A DNA stretch of 40,764 bases, taken from Verrucomicrobiia bacterium (GTDB lineage: Bacteria > Verrucomicrobiota > Verrucomicrobiia > Limisphaerales > JAJOIW01). Both the position numbers and the translations under genes were made by a program. Within the stretch, counting starts at the first letter, position 1. Each line of letters starts with the position of its first letter. The notes under the pieces were generated by a model. The model worked only from the letters and a program-made list of their open reading frames with translations. It had not been told where the DNA came from and searched no databases. The stretch lies in the NCBI GenBank assembly GCA_030425355.1, contig JAUIAG010000012.1, forward strand, positions 1 to 40,764. The letters are read 5' to 3'. Shown here piece after piece: positions 26,843 through 36,228 of this stretch.

Positions 26843-28708
26843 ATGCAGGCAATAAGATTTTTCAACAGTTACATCAGGACGCTCAGGAAGCTTCGGCCGC
26901 ATCTGCAGGCTGGTAAGAAGCTGGTGATTGCGGTCCTGGTGACATCGCTGGTTGCCGGATTCTTTGAATCCACGGCAATCTTCATGTTCCTTCCGCTTCT
27001 GCATCTGATTCTGTCGATCTCGCCGGTATCCGGTCAGGGGACCGCGGCCGATCCCCCGGCAGCCGGTGTGGAACTGCCCGAAGAGGAGAAGATCAGGATC
27101 ATCACCTTCTTCCAGGACATTTTCCCCGATGCGTCGAATCAGGTGATGGTCCTGCTGATGAGCGGGCTTCTGCTTCTCTCGATCTTTTTCAAGAACCTGA
27201 TGATCCTCGCCAGCAGCCGCTTCGGTGCCGCACTCAGGCGTCGCGTCACCATCAACCTCCGCTCGAGCCTCTATCGGCGGTTCCATGGTGCCGAACTTCA
27301 GCTCTTCGAGGAAAACGAGACCGGTGATCTGGTCAGTGTGTTCCTCCAGGAGACCTTCCGGGCGGTGATGGCCATTGATTTCGCCATCACCATTATCCAG
27401 CGCAGCTGCATTGTTCTCTTCTATCTGCTCCTGATGTTCCTGCTTTCCTGGCAGCTGACCCTGTTCACCATGGTGCTCGCCGTTCTGATCGGCGTCGGGG
27501 TGGGGTCGATATACAAACTGACCAAAAAATACGGGGAGGCTTTTGTCGAGGCCAACATGAAGCTCAACGCCCATGCCATTGAGTCGTTTTCGGGAGTTCG
27601 GCAGATCCGCACCACCAACAACCTTTCAAGGACATACAGGGACTTCCAGCAGACCAACCACGAACAGGCCTCTGTGGATGAAAAGCAGGTCCGGGCAGTG
27701 GCGCTGCTCCCGGCCATTGTCGAGACCATGGGAGTCCTCGGCGGCATTGCCATCATCACCTTCGCCAGTATCTACCTGCTGCCGCAGAAAATCCTGTCCC
27801 CCGAAGCGCTCTTCACTTTTGGCATGTATCTGGTCCGGATGCTGCCGATCGTTTCACTGGTCTATTCGATTCGTGGTCAGCTGATATTCATGGCTGAAGG
27901 ACTTTTTGAAGTCGAGCGGTGGCTGGAAACACCCCAGCATCCCGCAGTGCCATTCGGAAACAGGAAGTTCGAATTTCTCAAGTCCTACCTCAGCTTCGAA
28001 GGCATCACCTATTCCTATCCCAATGGCAAACTGGCTGTGGAGAACGTGACATTTGATGTCCGCAAGGGCCAGACCGTGGCACTTGTCGGCTCGTCCGGTT
28101 CCGGAAAGACCACTCTCGCCAATCTCCTTCTGAGGATGCGGACTCCAGCCTCGGGAGCCATCATCGTCGACGGGATCAGTCACTGGGAATTCACCCCCGA
28201 GTCATGGCACAGGCGGGTTGCCACCGTGGAGCAGGATGCATTTCTCTTCCATACCACTCTCAAGGAGAATATCTGCTTCGGACTGGAGGACGTTCCCGAT
28301 GAGAAGGTGTGGGAAGTCCTTGAGATGTCTCAGCTTTCCGAATGGGTGCAGACACTCCCCGACGGACTGAACACCATTGTCGGTGAGCGCGGCGCATCCC
28401 TCTCAGGCGGGCAGCGTCAGAGACTTGCCATAGCGCGTGCTCTGGTGCGTGATCCGGAAATTCTCGTCCTGGACGAAGCCACCTCTGCGCTCGACAGTGT
28501 ATCCGAGCGGCTTGTTCAGGAAGCCCTCGACAACGCCCAGAAAGGCCGCACGGTCCTCGTCATTGCACACCGTCTGTCGACCATCCGCCATGCCGACAAA
28601 ATCATTGTCCTCGAACAGGGCCGCATCGTCGAAAAGGGATCGTGGAACGAACTTCAGGACCTCGGCGGCGCTTTCGCCAACTACGTCCACTCCAGCCAGG
28701 CCTACTGA
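26843..28708 (+). CDS. ABC exporter, fused permease/ATPase (MsbA-like)
   Basis: Six-TM region, then Walker A 'GSSGSGKTT', 'LSGGQRQRLAIARALVRDPEILVLDEATSALD', and 'LVIAHRLSTIRHADKIIVLEQGRIVEKG'. Confidence 0.95.
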   Translation: MQAIRFFNSYIRTLRKLRPHLQAGKKLVIAVLVTSLVAGFFESTAIFMFLPLLHLILSISPVSGQGTAADPPAAGVELPEEEKIRIITFFQDIFPDASNQVMVLLMSGLLLLSIFFKNLMILASSRFGAALRRRVTINLRSSLYRRFHGAELQLFEENETGDLVSVFLQETFRAVMAIDFAITIIQRSCIVLFYLLLMFLLSWQLTLFTMVLAVLIGVGVGSIYKLTKKYGEAFVEANMKLNAHAIESFSGVRQIRTTNNLSRTYRDFQQTNHEQASVDEKQVRAVALLPAIVETMGVLGGIAIITFASIYLLPQKILSPEALFTFGMYLVRMLPIVSLVYSIRGQLIFMAEGLFEVERWLETPQHPAVPFGNRKFEFLKSYLSFEGITYSYPNGKLAVENVTFDVRKGQTVALVGSSGSGKTTLANLLLRMRTPASGAIIVDGISHWEFTPESWHRRVATVEQDAFLFHTTLKENICFGLEDVPDEKVWEVLEMSQLSEWVQTLPDGLNTIVGERGASLSGGQRQRLAIARALVRDPEILVLDEATSALDSVSERLVQEALDNAQKGRTVLVIAHRLSTIRHADKIIVLEQGRIVEKGSWNELQDLGGAFANYVHSSQAY

Positions 28709-28920
28709 GGCCATTGCGGGCTCAATTGCGACGACCGGGATGCCAGGAACCGCCTTCGCCGGACATCGACAATTTCAACCCCGTGGCATTTTCCGATGGC
28801 TTTGTCATTCTTTTCTCAACACTCAGCGGCCCGTCGCAGTCCAATTCTTCAACCTCAACATGGCCGGACTCCAAACCGGATGGCGGCCAACCCGTCCCGG
28901 TCCGCGCCGCAAAATTACCC

Positions 28921-29721
28921 ATGAATAATCCTCAAAAACGAATCTCAATGAATCCAACACAATTCACCACCACGCTGGCAGCCATCCTGTGCTTCAGCAT
29001 CGGAACCATTTCCAGTCAGTCGCAGCCGCATCCTGAAAGAGAACGCGACGAGATCATCCACCATCTCAAACAGGAAATCATGGAGGCCCGGGAATCCGGC
29101 CGGGCCGAAATGGCTGAAAGACTCATGGGCAGACTGCGCGAAGTTCAGGCTGAGGGGGATCGGCCACGCCATCGCCGCATGGAAGAGCCATCGCCCTTTG
29201 AACCGGGTCATCCTGAACCGGGTCATCCCGCCCATGGCCCCGGGCACCAGCCGGATTTCCATCACCTTCAGGTCGCCATCGATAACCTGCATGCCGCCGG
29301 CCGCCACGAACTCGCTGAGGAGCTCCAGGGCGAACTGGAACAGAATCGCCGATTGGCCGCCAATCCATCAGCCGCCCTCGCCGAACTCCACAGGGCACTC
29401 CATGAACAGTCCCGGCATCTGGAGCGCCTCTCCATGGCCCAGAAGGAAATCGAAGAGCACATCCAGAACCAGATTCGCCGGATCCATCAACACCTCGAGG
29501 AATCCCATCAGCATATGGACCAGAACAGCAGGGAATGGGCGGAGGCCATCGAAAAAATTGCCCGACGCCAGGACCAGATGCAGGAAAAACTTCACCATGC
29601 CTTCGAAAGTTTTGAAAAGCGCATAGGCCGTCTTGAAAAAGCCATGAGTGACCACCACGCTCACGGAGACGGGCATGAAGGGTCGAAGACAAAGCACGCT
29701 GAGGGTGAGGGTGGTCACTGA
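28921..29721 (+). CDS. Secreted His-rich coiled-coil hypothetical protein
   Basis: Signal-peptide-like N-terminus 'FTTTLAAILCFSIGTISSQSQ', heptad-like E/H/Q/R-rich helices, internal 'EPGHPEPGHPAHGPGHQPDFHH' and C-terminal 'DHHAHGDGHEGSKTKHAEGEGGH'. The ORF opens at 28642; 28921 is preferred because it lies after the ABC gene stop. Confidence 0.75.
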   Translation: MNNPQKRISMNPTQFTTTLAAILCFSIGTISSQSQPHPERERDEIIHHLKQEIMEARESGRAEMAERLMGRLREVQAEGDRPRHRRMEEPSPFEPGHPEPGHPAHGPGHQPDFHHLQVAIDNLHAAGRHELAEELQGELEQNRRLAANPSAALAELHRALHEQSRHLERLSMAQKEIEEHIQNQIRRIHQHLEESHQHMDQNSREWAEAIEKIARRQDQMQEKLHHAFESFEKRIGRLEKAMSDHHAHGDGHEGSKTKHAEGEGGH

Positions 29722-29883
29722 GCCCCCTGAGGATCAATTCTCCAGTCCATACAGAGACTACCGTTTCATCACATTTATTCCAGGAATGCGCCGTGTGTCG
29801 TCCCAGTGGCACCGGTGTTTTTTTGTGCCTGTGCAGACCGCTTCGTCCAGTCCCGTTCATCACTCAGGAAAATCAGTCTTGAA

Positions 29884-29901
29884 TTGTAACAGAAATGTGA
29901 C
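29884..29901 (+). promoter_or_regulatory. Candidate PHO-box-like site upstream of ppk2
   Basis: TTGTAAC-AGAA-ATGTGAC: two degenerate 7-mers with 4-nt spacing, the architecture of the PhoB box (CTGTCAT-N4-CTGTCAC). Motif match judged by eye. Confidence 0.3.
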
Positions 29902-29994
29902 AAGAATCGTGATTCGTCCAGACAATGAGCTGGTAAGGATTGACTCCACGCACAGGAGGACGACGCGTATCACCCTGTTACATGAAATGAAAGC

Positions 29995-30909
29995 ATGATC
30001 GTTTTTGATCAAAAGGAATACCGGAATATCACACTTCCGGAATATCAGAAGGAGAAGCCGGTTCTTCAGGTGGAGCTGCTCAAGCTTCAGGAATGGGTAG
30101 TGTCGAGAAACAAACGCCTGCTGATCGTTTTTGAAGGACGGGATGCCGCTGGCAAAGGGTCCACCATCCGAAGGTTTATCGAGAACCTCAATCCCAAGAA
30201 CCTTCGGGTGGTCGAGCTGGGAATCCCCACCAAAAGTGAATCGCGAAACTGGTTCCGAAGATACGCCCGGCACTTTCCAAAACCCGGTGAAATTGTCTTC
30301 TTCGACCGCTCGTGGTATTCCCGGGCACTGATTGAGCCCACCATGGGCTATTGCACCAAGGCTCAATACAAGTATTTCATGTCCCGCGTGGTGGAATGGG
30401 AGGAAAAATGGATTGATGACGGACTGATTCTCATCAAGTTCTATCTCTCCGTCACCCGCGAGAAGCAGGTGATCCGCTTCCGTCAGCGCCTTGAGAGTCC
30501 GTTGAAATACTGGAAATACTCTCCAAATGACGAGATGGTTCAGAAGAAATGGGAGGTGTTCACGCGTTTCAAGGAACAGATGTTCGAGCGGACCTCGACT
30601 GAGAAGAGCCCATGGGTGGTGATAAATTCCAACCTGAAGATGTCCGCGCGTCTCAATGCCATGCTCTATGCGATCCAGCATGTGGAATATGAAGGCAAGA
30701 AATCGGTGGTGCCTCTCAGCAAGAAGCGGATGCTGTTTGACCGGGATGTGGAACTTTTCGGCGTGCGGTTCTACGATCTGAATTTCAAGCAGTCCAAGTT
30801 GCTGGCATCTCTCAAGGCTTATCTGAGTGGACGCACACTTGAGGAAATCGAACGCGCTCTCGAGGAGCCCGAGGATGATTCCAGTTCAGCTCAGCGTTCC
30901 ACCGGGTAG
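29995..30909 (+). CDS. ppk2: Polyphosphate kinase 2 family protein
   Basis: 'RLLIVFEGRDAAGKGSTIRRFIENLNPKNLRVVELGIPT', 'GEIVFFDRSWYSRALIEPTMGYCT', 'LSVTREKQVIRFRQRLESPLKYWKYSPND', and 'TSTEKSPWVVINSNLK'. Confidence 0.95.
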   Translation: MIVFDQKEYRNITLPEYQKEKPVLQVELLKLQEWVVSRNKRLLIVFEGRDAAGKGSTIRRFIENLNPKNLRVVELGIPTKSESRNWFRRYARHFPKPGEIVFFDRSWYSRALIEPTMGYCTKAQYKYFMSRVVEWEEKWIDDGLILIKFYLSVTREKQVIRFRQRLESPLKYWKYSPNDEMVQKKWEVFTRFKEQMFERTSTEKSPWVVINSNLKMSARLNAMLYAIQHVEYEGKKSVVPLSKKRMLFDRDVELFGVRFYDLNFKQSKLLASLKAYLSGRTLEEIERALEEPEDDSSSAQRSTG

Positions 30910-31229
30910 GTGATCGTCCGGCTCCCGACACATTTCCTTTTACATTTTCCAGACTGGTTGTGATATTTCATTGACCCTCGGGATATTCTGATGAGTGGAT
31001 AAGGATCGGGATCCGTCAGCAGGGAGCACCTGATTTCTGAGTCCATGTCTGAGTAATGGTTGTGGCCCGGGCATCGACCGAATGCGTCCTTTGAACTCAT
31101 CGTTCCGCTTGTGCGATGCATGTGCTCACTGTGAATGGCGCCTCCCTCCTTCGAGCCCGTCACTATATATTGATAGAATGGTTGGGCTCTCAGACAGGCA
31201 TACCCATGGCATGATGGTCATTTCGATCA

Positions 31230-33362
31230 GTGAACTTGATGATAAAGCAGGATTCAGAAACGGCAGCGTTAACAGACTTGTCAAAAGCATTGCAGCATCG
31301 GGCGGCGGGATGGCTGATGGTCTTGGGGCTGTTTGTTGCCTGGGTGACGTTACTGGCTACGGGAGTGCAGGGAGAGGAGAACGACAGCCCGCCCGCCGCC
31401 ACCGGAGATGATGTCATGGAAGAGCTGACCCGTCTGATGCAGAGGGAGGTGATTTCAGTGGCACGCAAGCAGCAGTCCGTAAATGAGAGCGCAGCGGCGA
31501 TTACTGTTCTCACATCGGAAGAAATCCGCCGTTCCGGTGCTGTCATCCTACCGGAATTGTTTAAAAATCTGCCCGGAGTGGAAGCCACGCGGCACAATGC
31601 CGCTCTGTGGGGTATATCGACCCGCGGATTCAATGATGTCTACGCGGACAAGCTGCTGGTTATGCTGGATGGCAGAAGCATATATACACCGCTTTTTGGA
31701 GGTGTTCACTGGGAAATTCAGGACCTGCTGCTGGAAGACATTGAACGCATTGAAATCGTGCGTGGACCGGGTGCGACTCTTTTTGGTCCGAACGCCGTGA
31801 ACGGGGTTATCAATATTATCACCCGATCTTCCAGAGATACCCGCGGAGTTCTCGCGACGGCCGGTGTCGGCACGGAACTGCAGTCCTTTGCCGGCTTTCG
31901 CTTCGGCGACGCCATCAGCGAAAATCTCTTCTTCCGCTACTCCGGCAAATACACCAGCCATGATGAGTTCAATCTGCCGCAGACTTCATCCGGCGCCGGA
32001 GACGGATGGACAAATTACCGTCACGATCTTCGCATGGACTGGTATCCCAATGCGAAAAATCACCTGTTGTTTGAAGCCTCCCATTACTACGGGGAAGTGG
32101 ACGAAGTTTATTTCATGGCATCCGACAGCCCGCCGTATATCCGCCCCGATCCGTTCAACAGCCTTTTTCGGGGAGGCAGCGCGCTGGTCCGGCACAAGCA
32201 TTATATCTCACCTGATGCCGACTTCTCCGTCCAGGTTTACTATGACCGGACCCTGAGACACACTGCAACCAATGATTACGAACTCGATACCATCGATTTT
32301 GAGTTCGAGAACCGCTGGGCTGTGGCTGATTCCCACGAGTTGATGTGGGGCGGGGGATACCGGCTATACCACGACAATATACAAAGCCTCAGCCCAAATT
32401 TCTCATGGGATCCGGTTTCGGAAAACTGGGGCCTGTGGAACGCGTTTGCGCAGGATGAAATCAGCCTGATGGAAGACCGGCTGCTGGTGACACTCGGTTC
32501 AAAAATTGAAAGCGACTATTTTTCGGGGACGCAGATTCTTCCTTCACTTCGGACGGTGTGGATGCCGGATTCCTCGAATTCGATCTGGGCAAGTGTTTCG
32601 AAGGCCACCCGCACACCGGCCCGTGGCAAGGAACGGGACGTATCTGCCGTCGGTGCCGGAGTGCCTCCGGGAGCAATTCATCCATCACTGCCGACACTGA
32701 TTTCAGTGGAGGGATCACAGGCCATCAATGCGGAAAGTCTCATGGCATTCGAGGTCGGCTACCGCGCTCAGGCCTCACCACAGTTCAGTGTGGATCTTTC
32801 AGTGTTCTATAATTCATATAAAGATCTTATTGGCCGACAGCAGCTTACTCCTTTCGTCGGGCCTTTTAACGGGACGCCGGTCTTCCGGATTCCAAGCGTC
32901 GCCGATAATACAGCCTGCGGACATTTCTTCGGTTTCGAAAGTGCTGTCAATCTCCACCTCAACAAGTGGTGGAGAACCCAGCTCAACTACACATTCACTG
33001 CCGGAAACCTCCGGGAACAGGCTGATTTCGACGAGGTCTTCATCACCGACTACGAAGTCAGTACACCCAGAAACCGGGCCGGAATCCGTTCGTGGATGGA
33101 CCTGCCCGGCAATGTCGAAATGGATGTCTCAGCTTACTACCGCGGCAGAACCGGTCGTGGCGCACTCAACTCGACTTCCATCCCGAGTCATATCGGCCTC
33201 GATCTCCGCCTCGCATGGCGGCCGACTGAAAAATTCGAAATTGCTCTGATCGGCCGCGAAATCCAGGAACCCGACTATCCCGATTATGCGTCCTTCATCC
33301 CACTGCAGCAGCCCTCCAATGTGCAGAGAAACATATTTCTGAAGCTCACACTGGATTTATAG
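31230..33362 (+). CDS. TonB-dependent outer-membrane receptor
   Basis: Plug 'AAAITVLTSEEIRRSGAVILPELFKNLPGVEATRHNAALWGISTRGFNDVYADKLLVMLDGRSIYTPLFGGVHWEIQDLLLEDIERIEIVRGPGATLFGPNAVNGVINIITR', with beta-barrel strands to a terminal aromatic/hydrophobic end. Start GTG 31230 or ATG 31239. Confidence 0.95.
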   Translation: MNLMIKQDSETAALTDLSKALQHRAAGWLMVLGLFVAWVTLLATGVQGEENDSPPAATGDDVMEELTRLMQREVISVARKQQSVNESAAAITVLTSEEIRRSGAVILPELFKNLPGVEATRHNAALWGISTRGFNDVYADKLLVMLDGRSIYTPLFGGVHWEIQDLLLEDIERIEIVRGPGATLFGPNAVNGVINIITRSSRDTRGVLATAGVGTELQSFAGFRFGDAISENLFFRYSGKYTSHDEFNLPQTSSGAGDGWTNYRHDLRMDWYPNAKNHLLFEASHYYGEVDEVYFMASDSPPYIRPDPFNSLFRGGSALVRHKHYISPDADFSVQVYYDRTLRHTATNDYELDTIDFEFENRWAVADSHELMWGGGYRLYHDNIQSLSPNFSWDPVSENWGLWNAFAQDEISLMEDRLLVTLGSKIESDYFSGTQILPSLRTVWMPDSSNSIWASVSKATRTPARGKERDVSAVGAGVPPGAIHPSLPTLISVEGSQAINAESLMAFEVGYRAQASPQFSVDLSVFYNSYKDLIGRQQLTPFVGPFNGTPVFRIPSVADNTACGHFFGFESAVNLHLNKWWRTQLNYTFTAGNLREQADFDEVFITDYEVSTPRNRAGIRSWMDLPGNVEMDVSAYYRGRTGRGALNSTSIPSHIGLDLRLAWRPTEKFEIALIGREIQEPDYPDYASFIPLQQPSNVQRNIFLKLTLDL

Positions 33363-33439
33363 AATTGGCGGGATGAATCCTCTGATCCCGTCCGACAGCC
33401 CATATCCGAACTCATCACATATTCCTTTTTTGACGACAA

Positions 33440-35509
33440 ATGATTCCAATGAAGTCTGAGCATCCGGAAAATTCCATAACCAAAAAAATCCATCGTTATG
33501 TGATCCTTTCCACCATACTGCCGTTCGGATCGCTCTTTCTTTTTTTTCTGCTCGTCATTTATCCGGAGTCGCGGCGGTATGTGGAAGTCGAGCTCAAGAC
33601 GCTTACTCTTGCTCTCGCCAGTGAATACTCGGACCTGCTCAAATACAGGGAGCTGGGCGGTGAGGAGAAGATCCGCAGCAGCCTCAAGACTGTTCTGGCC
33701 CAGCCGGACTTTGAAATGATCGGCCTCTATTCCGGTGACGGCCTTGAAGTGATTGAGTCTGTGCGTCCCGGTCTGGACCCCCGTGATGTGGGCCGTTCAA
33801 TCGACCCGCGGTCTGGTGCCATGCGATTGTCCATGGACCAGATGGAGATATCACGCCCAATCAATGTGGACACCGGTCTCACCGGCAGGACGGAAACATG
33901 GTGGCTCTATATTTCAAGGGACAGCCGGAGCTTCCGTCAGGACCTGGTTCTCACCGCTTCAGGAATTGGCGCAATACTCGTGGTCACTCTTGTGGTGGGT
34001 TTTTACCTTTCAAGAAAACTGCAGCAGAAAATATCCTGTCCGCTTCAGGATCTTCTCAGTCAGATGGAAACGATTGGAAAGACCCGGGATTATTCCATAC
34101 GCGTCCATGTCGACTGTGATGCGGAGATTGCTGCGGTCTCGCAGGGCCTGAACAGCATGCTGGCCCGGATTCAGGAGCAGGATGAGCTCCTCAAGCACTC
34201 ACGCACCAGCCTCGAAGCCAAGGTCCATGAGAGGACCGGAGAACTCCAGGCCGAGATTGAAAAGCGCAAGGAATACGAGCGCCAGCTCACGGATGCACTC
34301 GATCACACAGAGGCGGCCAGCCGAGCCAAATCAGAATTTCTTGCGGTCATGAGCCATGAGATCCGCACCCCCCTGAACGGCATTCTCGGTATGGCAGCCC
34401 TGGTCGGCGACACCCGTCTCAATGATGAGCAGCAGGAATATGTCTCTGCCATCATCGACAGCGGTAACAGCCTGATTACCCTCATCAACGACGTCCTTGA
34501 TTTCTCCCGTATCGAGTCCGGCAAGATGGTCCTTGAACGGACTGAGCTGTGCCTCGAAAAGCTGGTGTCAGAAGTGGTCATGACATTCAGGGCATCCTTT
34601 CAGAAAAAAGGCATTGTCCTGACAAATGAGGTTTCCGGGCCACCGGTTTCCGAGACGCTGCTGGAGGGGGACCCCGCACGAGTCCGTCAGGTGCTCCTGA
34701 ACCTCGTCGGCAATGCCCTGAAGTTCACTGAAAAGGGGCAGGTGGACATTCGACTCAATAAATTCGATGTCAACCGTGAATCCCGTCAGGTGCACATTAT
34801 CCTCTCGGTCCGGGATACCGGCATTGGAATTCCCGAGGACAAGATCGAACAGATCTTCGAAAAATTCCAGCAGGCGGATTGTTCGACAACCCGTCAGTAC
34901 GGAGGTTCCGGTCTCGGCCTGTCCATCTGCACACGCCTTGCAAACATGATGGACGGTGGAATCCGCGTGCAGAGTTCACCGGGAACAGGCTCGGAGTTCT
35001 TTTTTGAATTTGTCACCGGCCTTCACCCGGTCTGCGCCGATGGGGCAGTCCCCATGCAGAAAAGCCGGAAGGAAACAGAATCCCAATCGGAACCGGGACC
35101 GCTTCGGATTCTTCTGGCAGAGGATCATCCGGTCAATCAGATGCTGACCCGCAGACTGCTTGAAAAAAGGGGCCATACCGTCACTGTCGCTGCCGATGGC
35201 ATCGAGGCATTAAAGCATGCCGCTGACACCGCAGCCTGGGACGTCATCCTGATGGATTTACATATGCCGGGACTTGGAGGGCTCGAGGTCATCCGTCAAA
35301 TCCGCCAGAGTGAATCCGGCTCAGCTCCACCATCATCACCCGTGCCAGTTATCGCTTTGACAGCCAGTGTGACGACCATGGACCGTGAAGCCTGTATGGA
35401 CGCCGGAGCCGATGACTTCATTGCCAAACCTGTGTGTATCCCGGAGCTGATGGTGAAGATCTCCAGACATGTTCATCGCTCAAGACAATCCAGGCCAACC
35501 CGATCTTGA
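33440..35509 (+). CDS. Transmembrane hybrid sensor histidine kinase (periplasmic sensor + HAMP + HisKA + HATPase + REC)
   Basis: Two TM helices ('ILPFGSLFLFFLLVIY' and 'LTASGIGAILVVTLVVGFYL'), H-box 'LAVMSHEIRTPLNGILGM', HATPase 'RQVLLNLVGNALKFTEKG' and 'QYGGSGLGLSICTRL', and REC 'ILLAEDHPVNQMLTRRLLEKRGH...VILMDLHMPGLGGLEVIRQIR'. Confidence 0.95.
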   Translation: MIPMKSEHPENSITKKIHRYVILSTILPFGSLFLFFLLVIYPESRRYVEVELKTLTLALASEYSDLLKYRELGGEEKIRSSLKTVLAQPDFEMIGLYSGDGLEVIESVRPGLDPRDVGRSIDPRSGAMRLSMDQMEISRPINVDTGLTGRTETWWLYISRDSRSFRQDLVLTASGIGAILVVTLVVGFYLSRKLQQKISCPLQDLLSQMETIGKTRDYSIRVHVDCDAEIAAVSQGLNSMLARIQEQDELLKHSRTSLEAKVHERTGELQAEIEKRKEYERQLTDALDHTEAASRAKSEFLAVMSHEIRTPLNGILGMAALVGDTRLNDEQQEYVSAIIDSGNSLITLINDVLDFSRIESGKMVLERTELCLEKLVSEVVMTFRASFQKKGIVLTNEVSGPPVSETLLEGDPARVRQVLLNLVGNALKFTEKGQVDIRLNKFDVNRESRQVHIILSVRDTGIGIPEDKIEQIFEKFQQADCSTTRQYGGSGLGLSICTRLANMMDGGIRVQSSPGTGSEFFFEFVTGLHPVCADGAVPMQKSRKETESQSEPGPLRILLAEDHPVNQMLTRRLLEKRGHTVTVAADGIEALKHAADTAAWDVILMDLHMPGLGGLEVIRQIRQSESGSAPPSSPVPVIALTASVTTMDREACMDAGADDFIAKPVCIPELMVKISRHVHRSRQSRPTRS

Positions 35510-35538
35510 GTTATTCCCTGTCCAGATTCTTATCGAGC

Positions 35539-36075
35539 ATGATCCAGCCGTTTGTGACCCGGTTGGTTTTATTGCTGCGCTTTTTCATGGTCATATCTCC
35601 GCTGTGGATATCAGCGCCGGTGGCCATGGCTCAGATGACCGATGTTCAGGTGATGGCCCGCTCGACTCTTATCATGGCCGGCGCCATCACGTGGCCGGAA
35701 TCTTCAACTGTGGACAGGAAGAATCTCCGTATCGGCCTCCTTGGCTCCGCCCGTTTCGAGCAGGCACTCAGACGCGAGGCCGCCGCCCGTGGACTGAATA
35801 TCCGGATCAGGGTGTTCAAAACCATCCCCGACATCCGCGCCTGTGACCTCCTCATCATTGATGAGAATTTCAAACTCGAGGACATCGCCGATGACGTCCT
35901 GAAAAACGGGATGGTGACAGTGGGTTACAGCAGGAATTTTGCGCGGAACGGCGGCATCATCGGTTTTATAGCCAAAGGAACAAAGACGGGTTTTGAGCTT
36001 AATGTCAGCGAGGCTAAGAAACGCGGACTAACCATAGATCCGGTCCTTTTCCGCCTTGCGGAAAGGATTTACTGA
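35539..36075 (+). CDS. YfiR family (DUF4154) periplasmic protein
   Basis: Signal peptide '...LWISAPVAMAQ', 'ITWPESS', 'LRIGLLGSARFEQALRREAAARGLNIRIRVFKTIPDIRACDLLIID', 'VTVGYSRNFARNGGIIGFIAKGTKTGFELNVSEAKKRGLTIDPVLFRLAERIY'. This is the classic YfiR/DUF4154 C-terminal layout (F.RNGG.I.F.....K..FEIN...A...GL.....L..LA). Confidence 0.88.
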   Translation: MIQPFVTRLVLLLRFFMVISPLWISAPVAMAQMTDVQVMARSTLIMAGAITWPESSTVDRKNLRIGLLGSARFEQALRREAAARGLNIRIRVFKTIPDIRACDLLIIDENFKLEDIADDVLKNGMVTVGYSRNFARNGGIIGFIAKGTKTGFELNVSEAKKRGLTIDPVLFRLAERIY

Positions 36076-36228
36076 GTGCCATGGTTTTTCCTCTTCCTCC
36101 GACTCGAACCGGTATGAATCAATCGGCTGTGGAAGGTCCATGCGGATGGCTTCGCTGCTTGTGCATGAGCCGCATCAGCGCGATGGCGTGACAGGCCAGG
36201 CATCATGGTCGGTCAACTCAGGGGTGCA

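Noticed and set aside
30910-31229. Cobalamin riboswitch upstream of the TonB receptor
   Set aside because: No recognisable B12-box or conserved core by eye. The region has only short incidental dyads such as GGATCGGGATCC.
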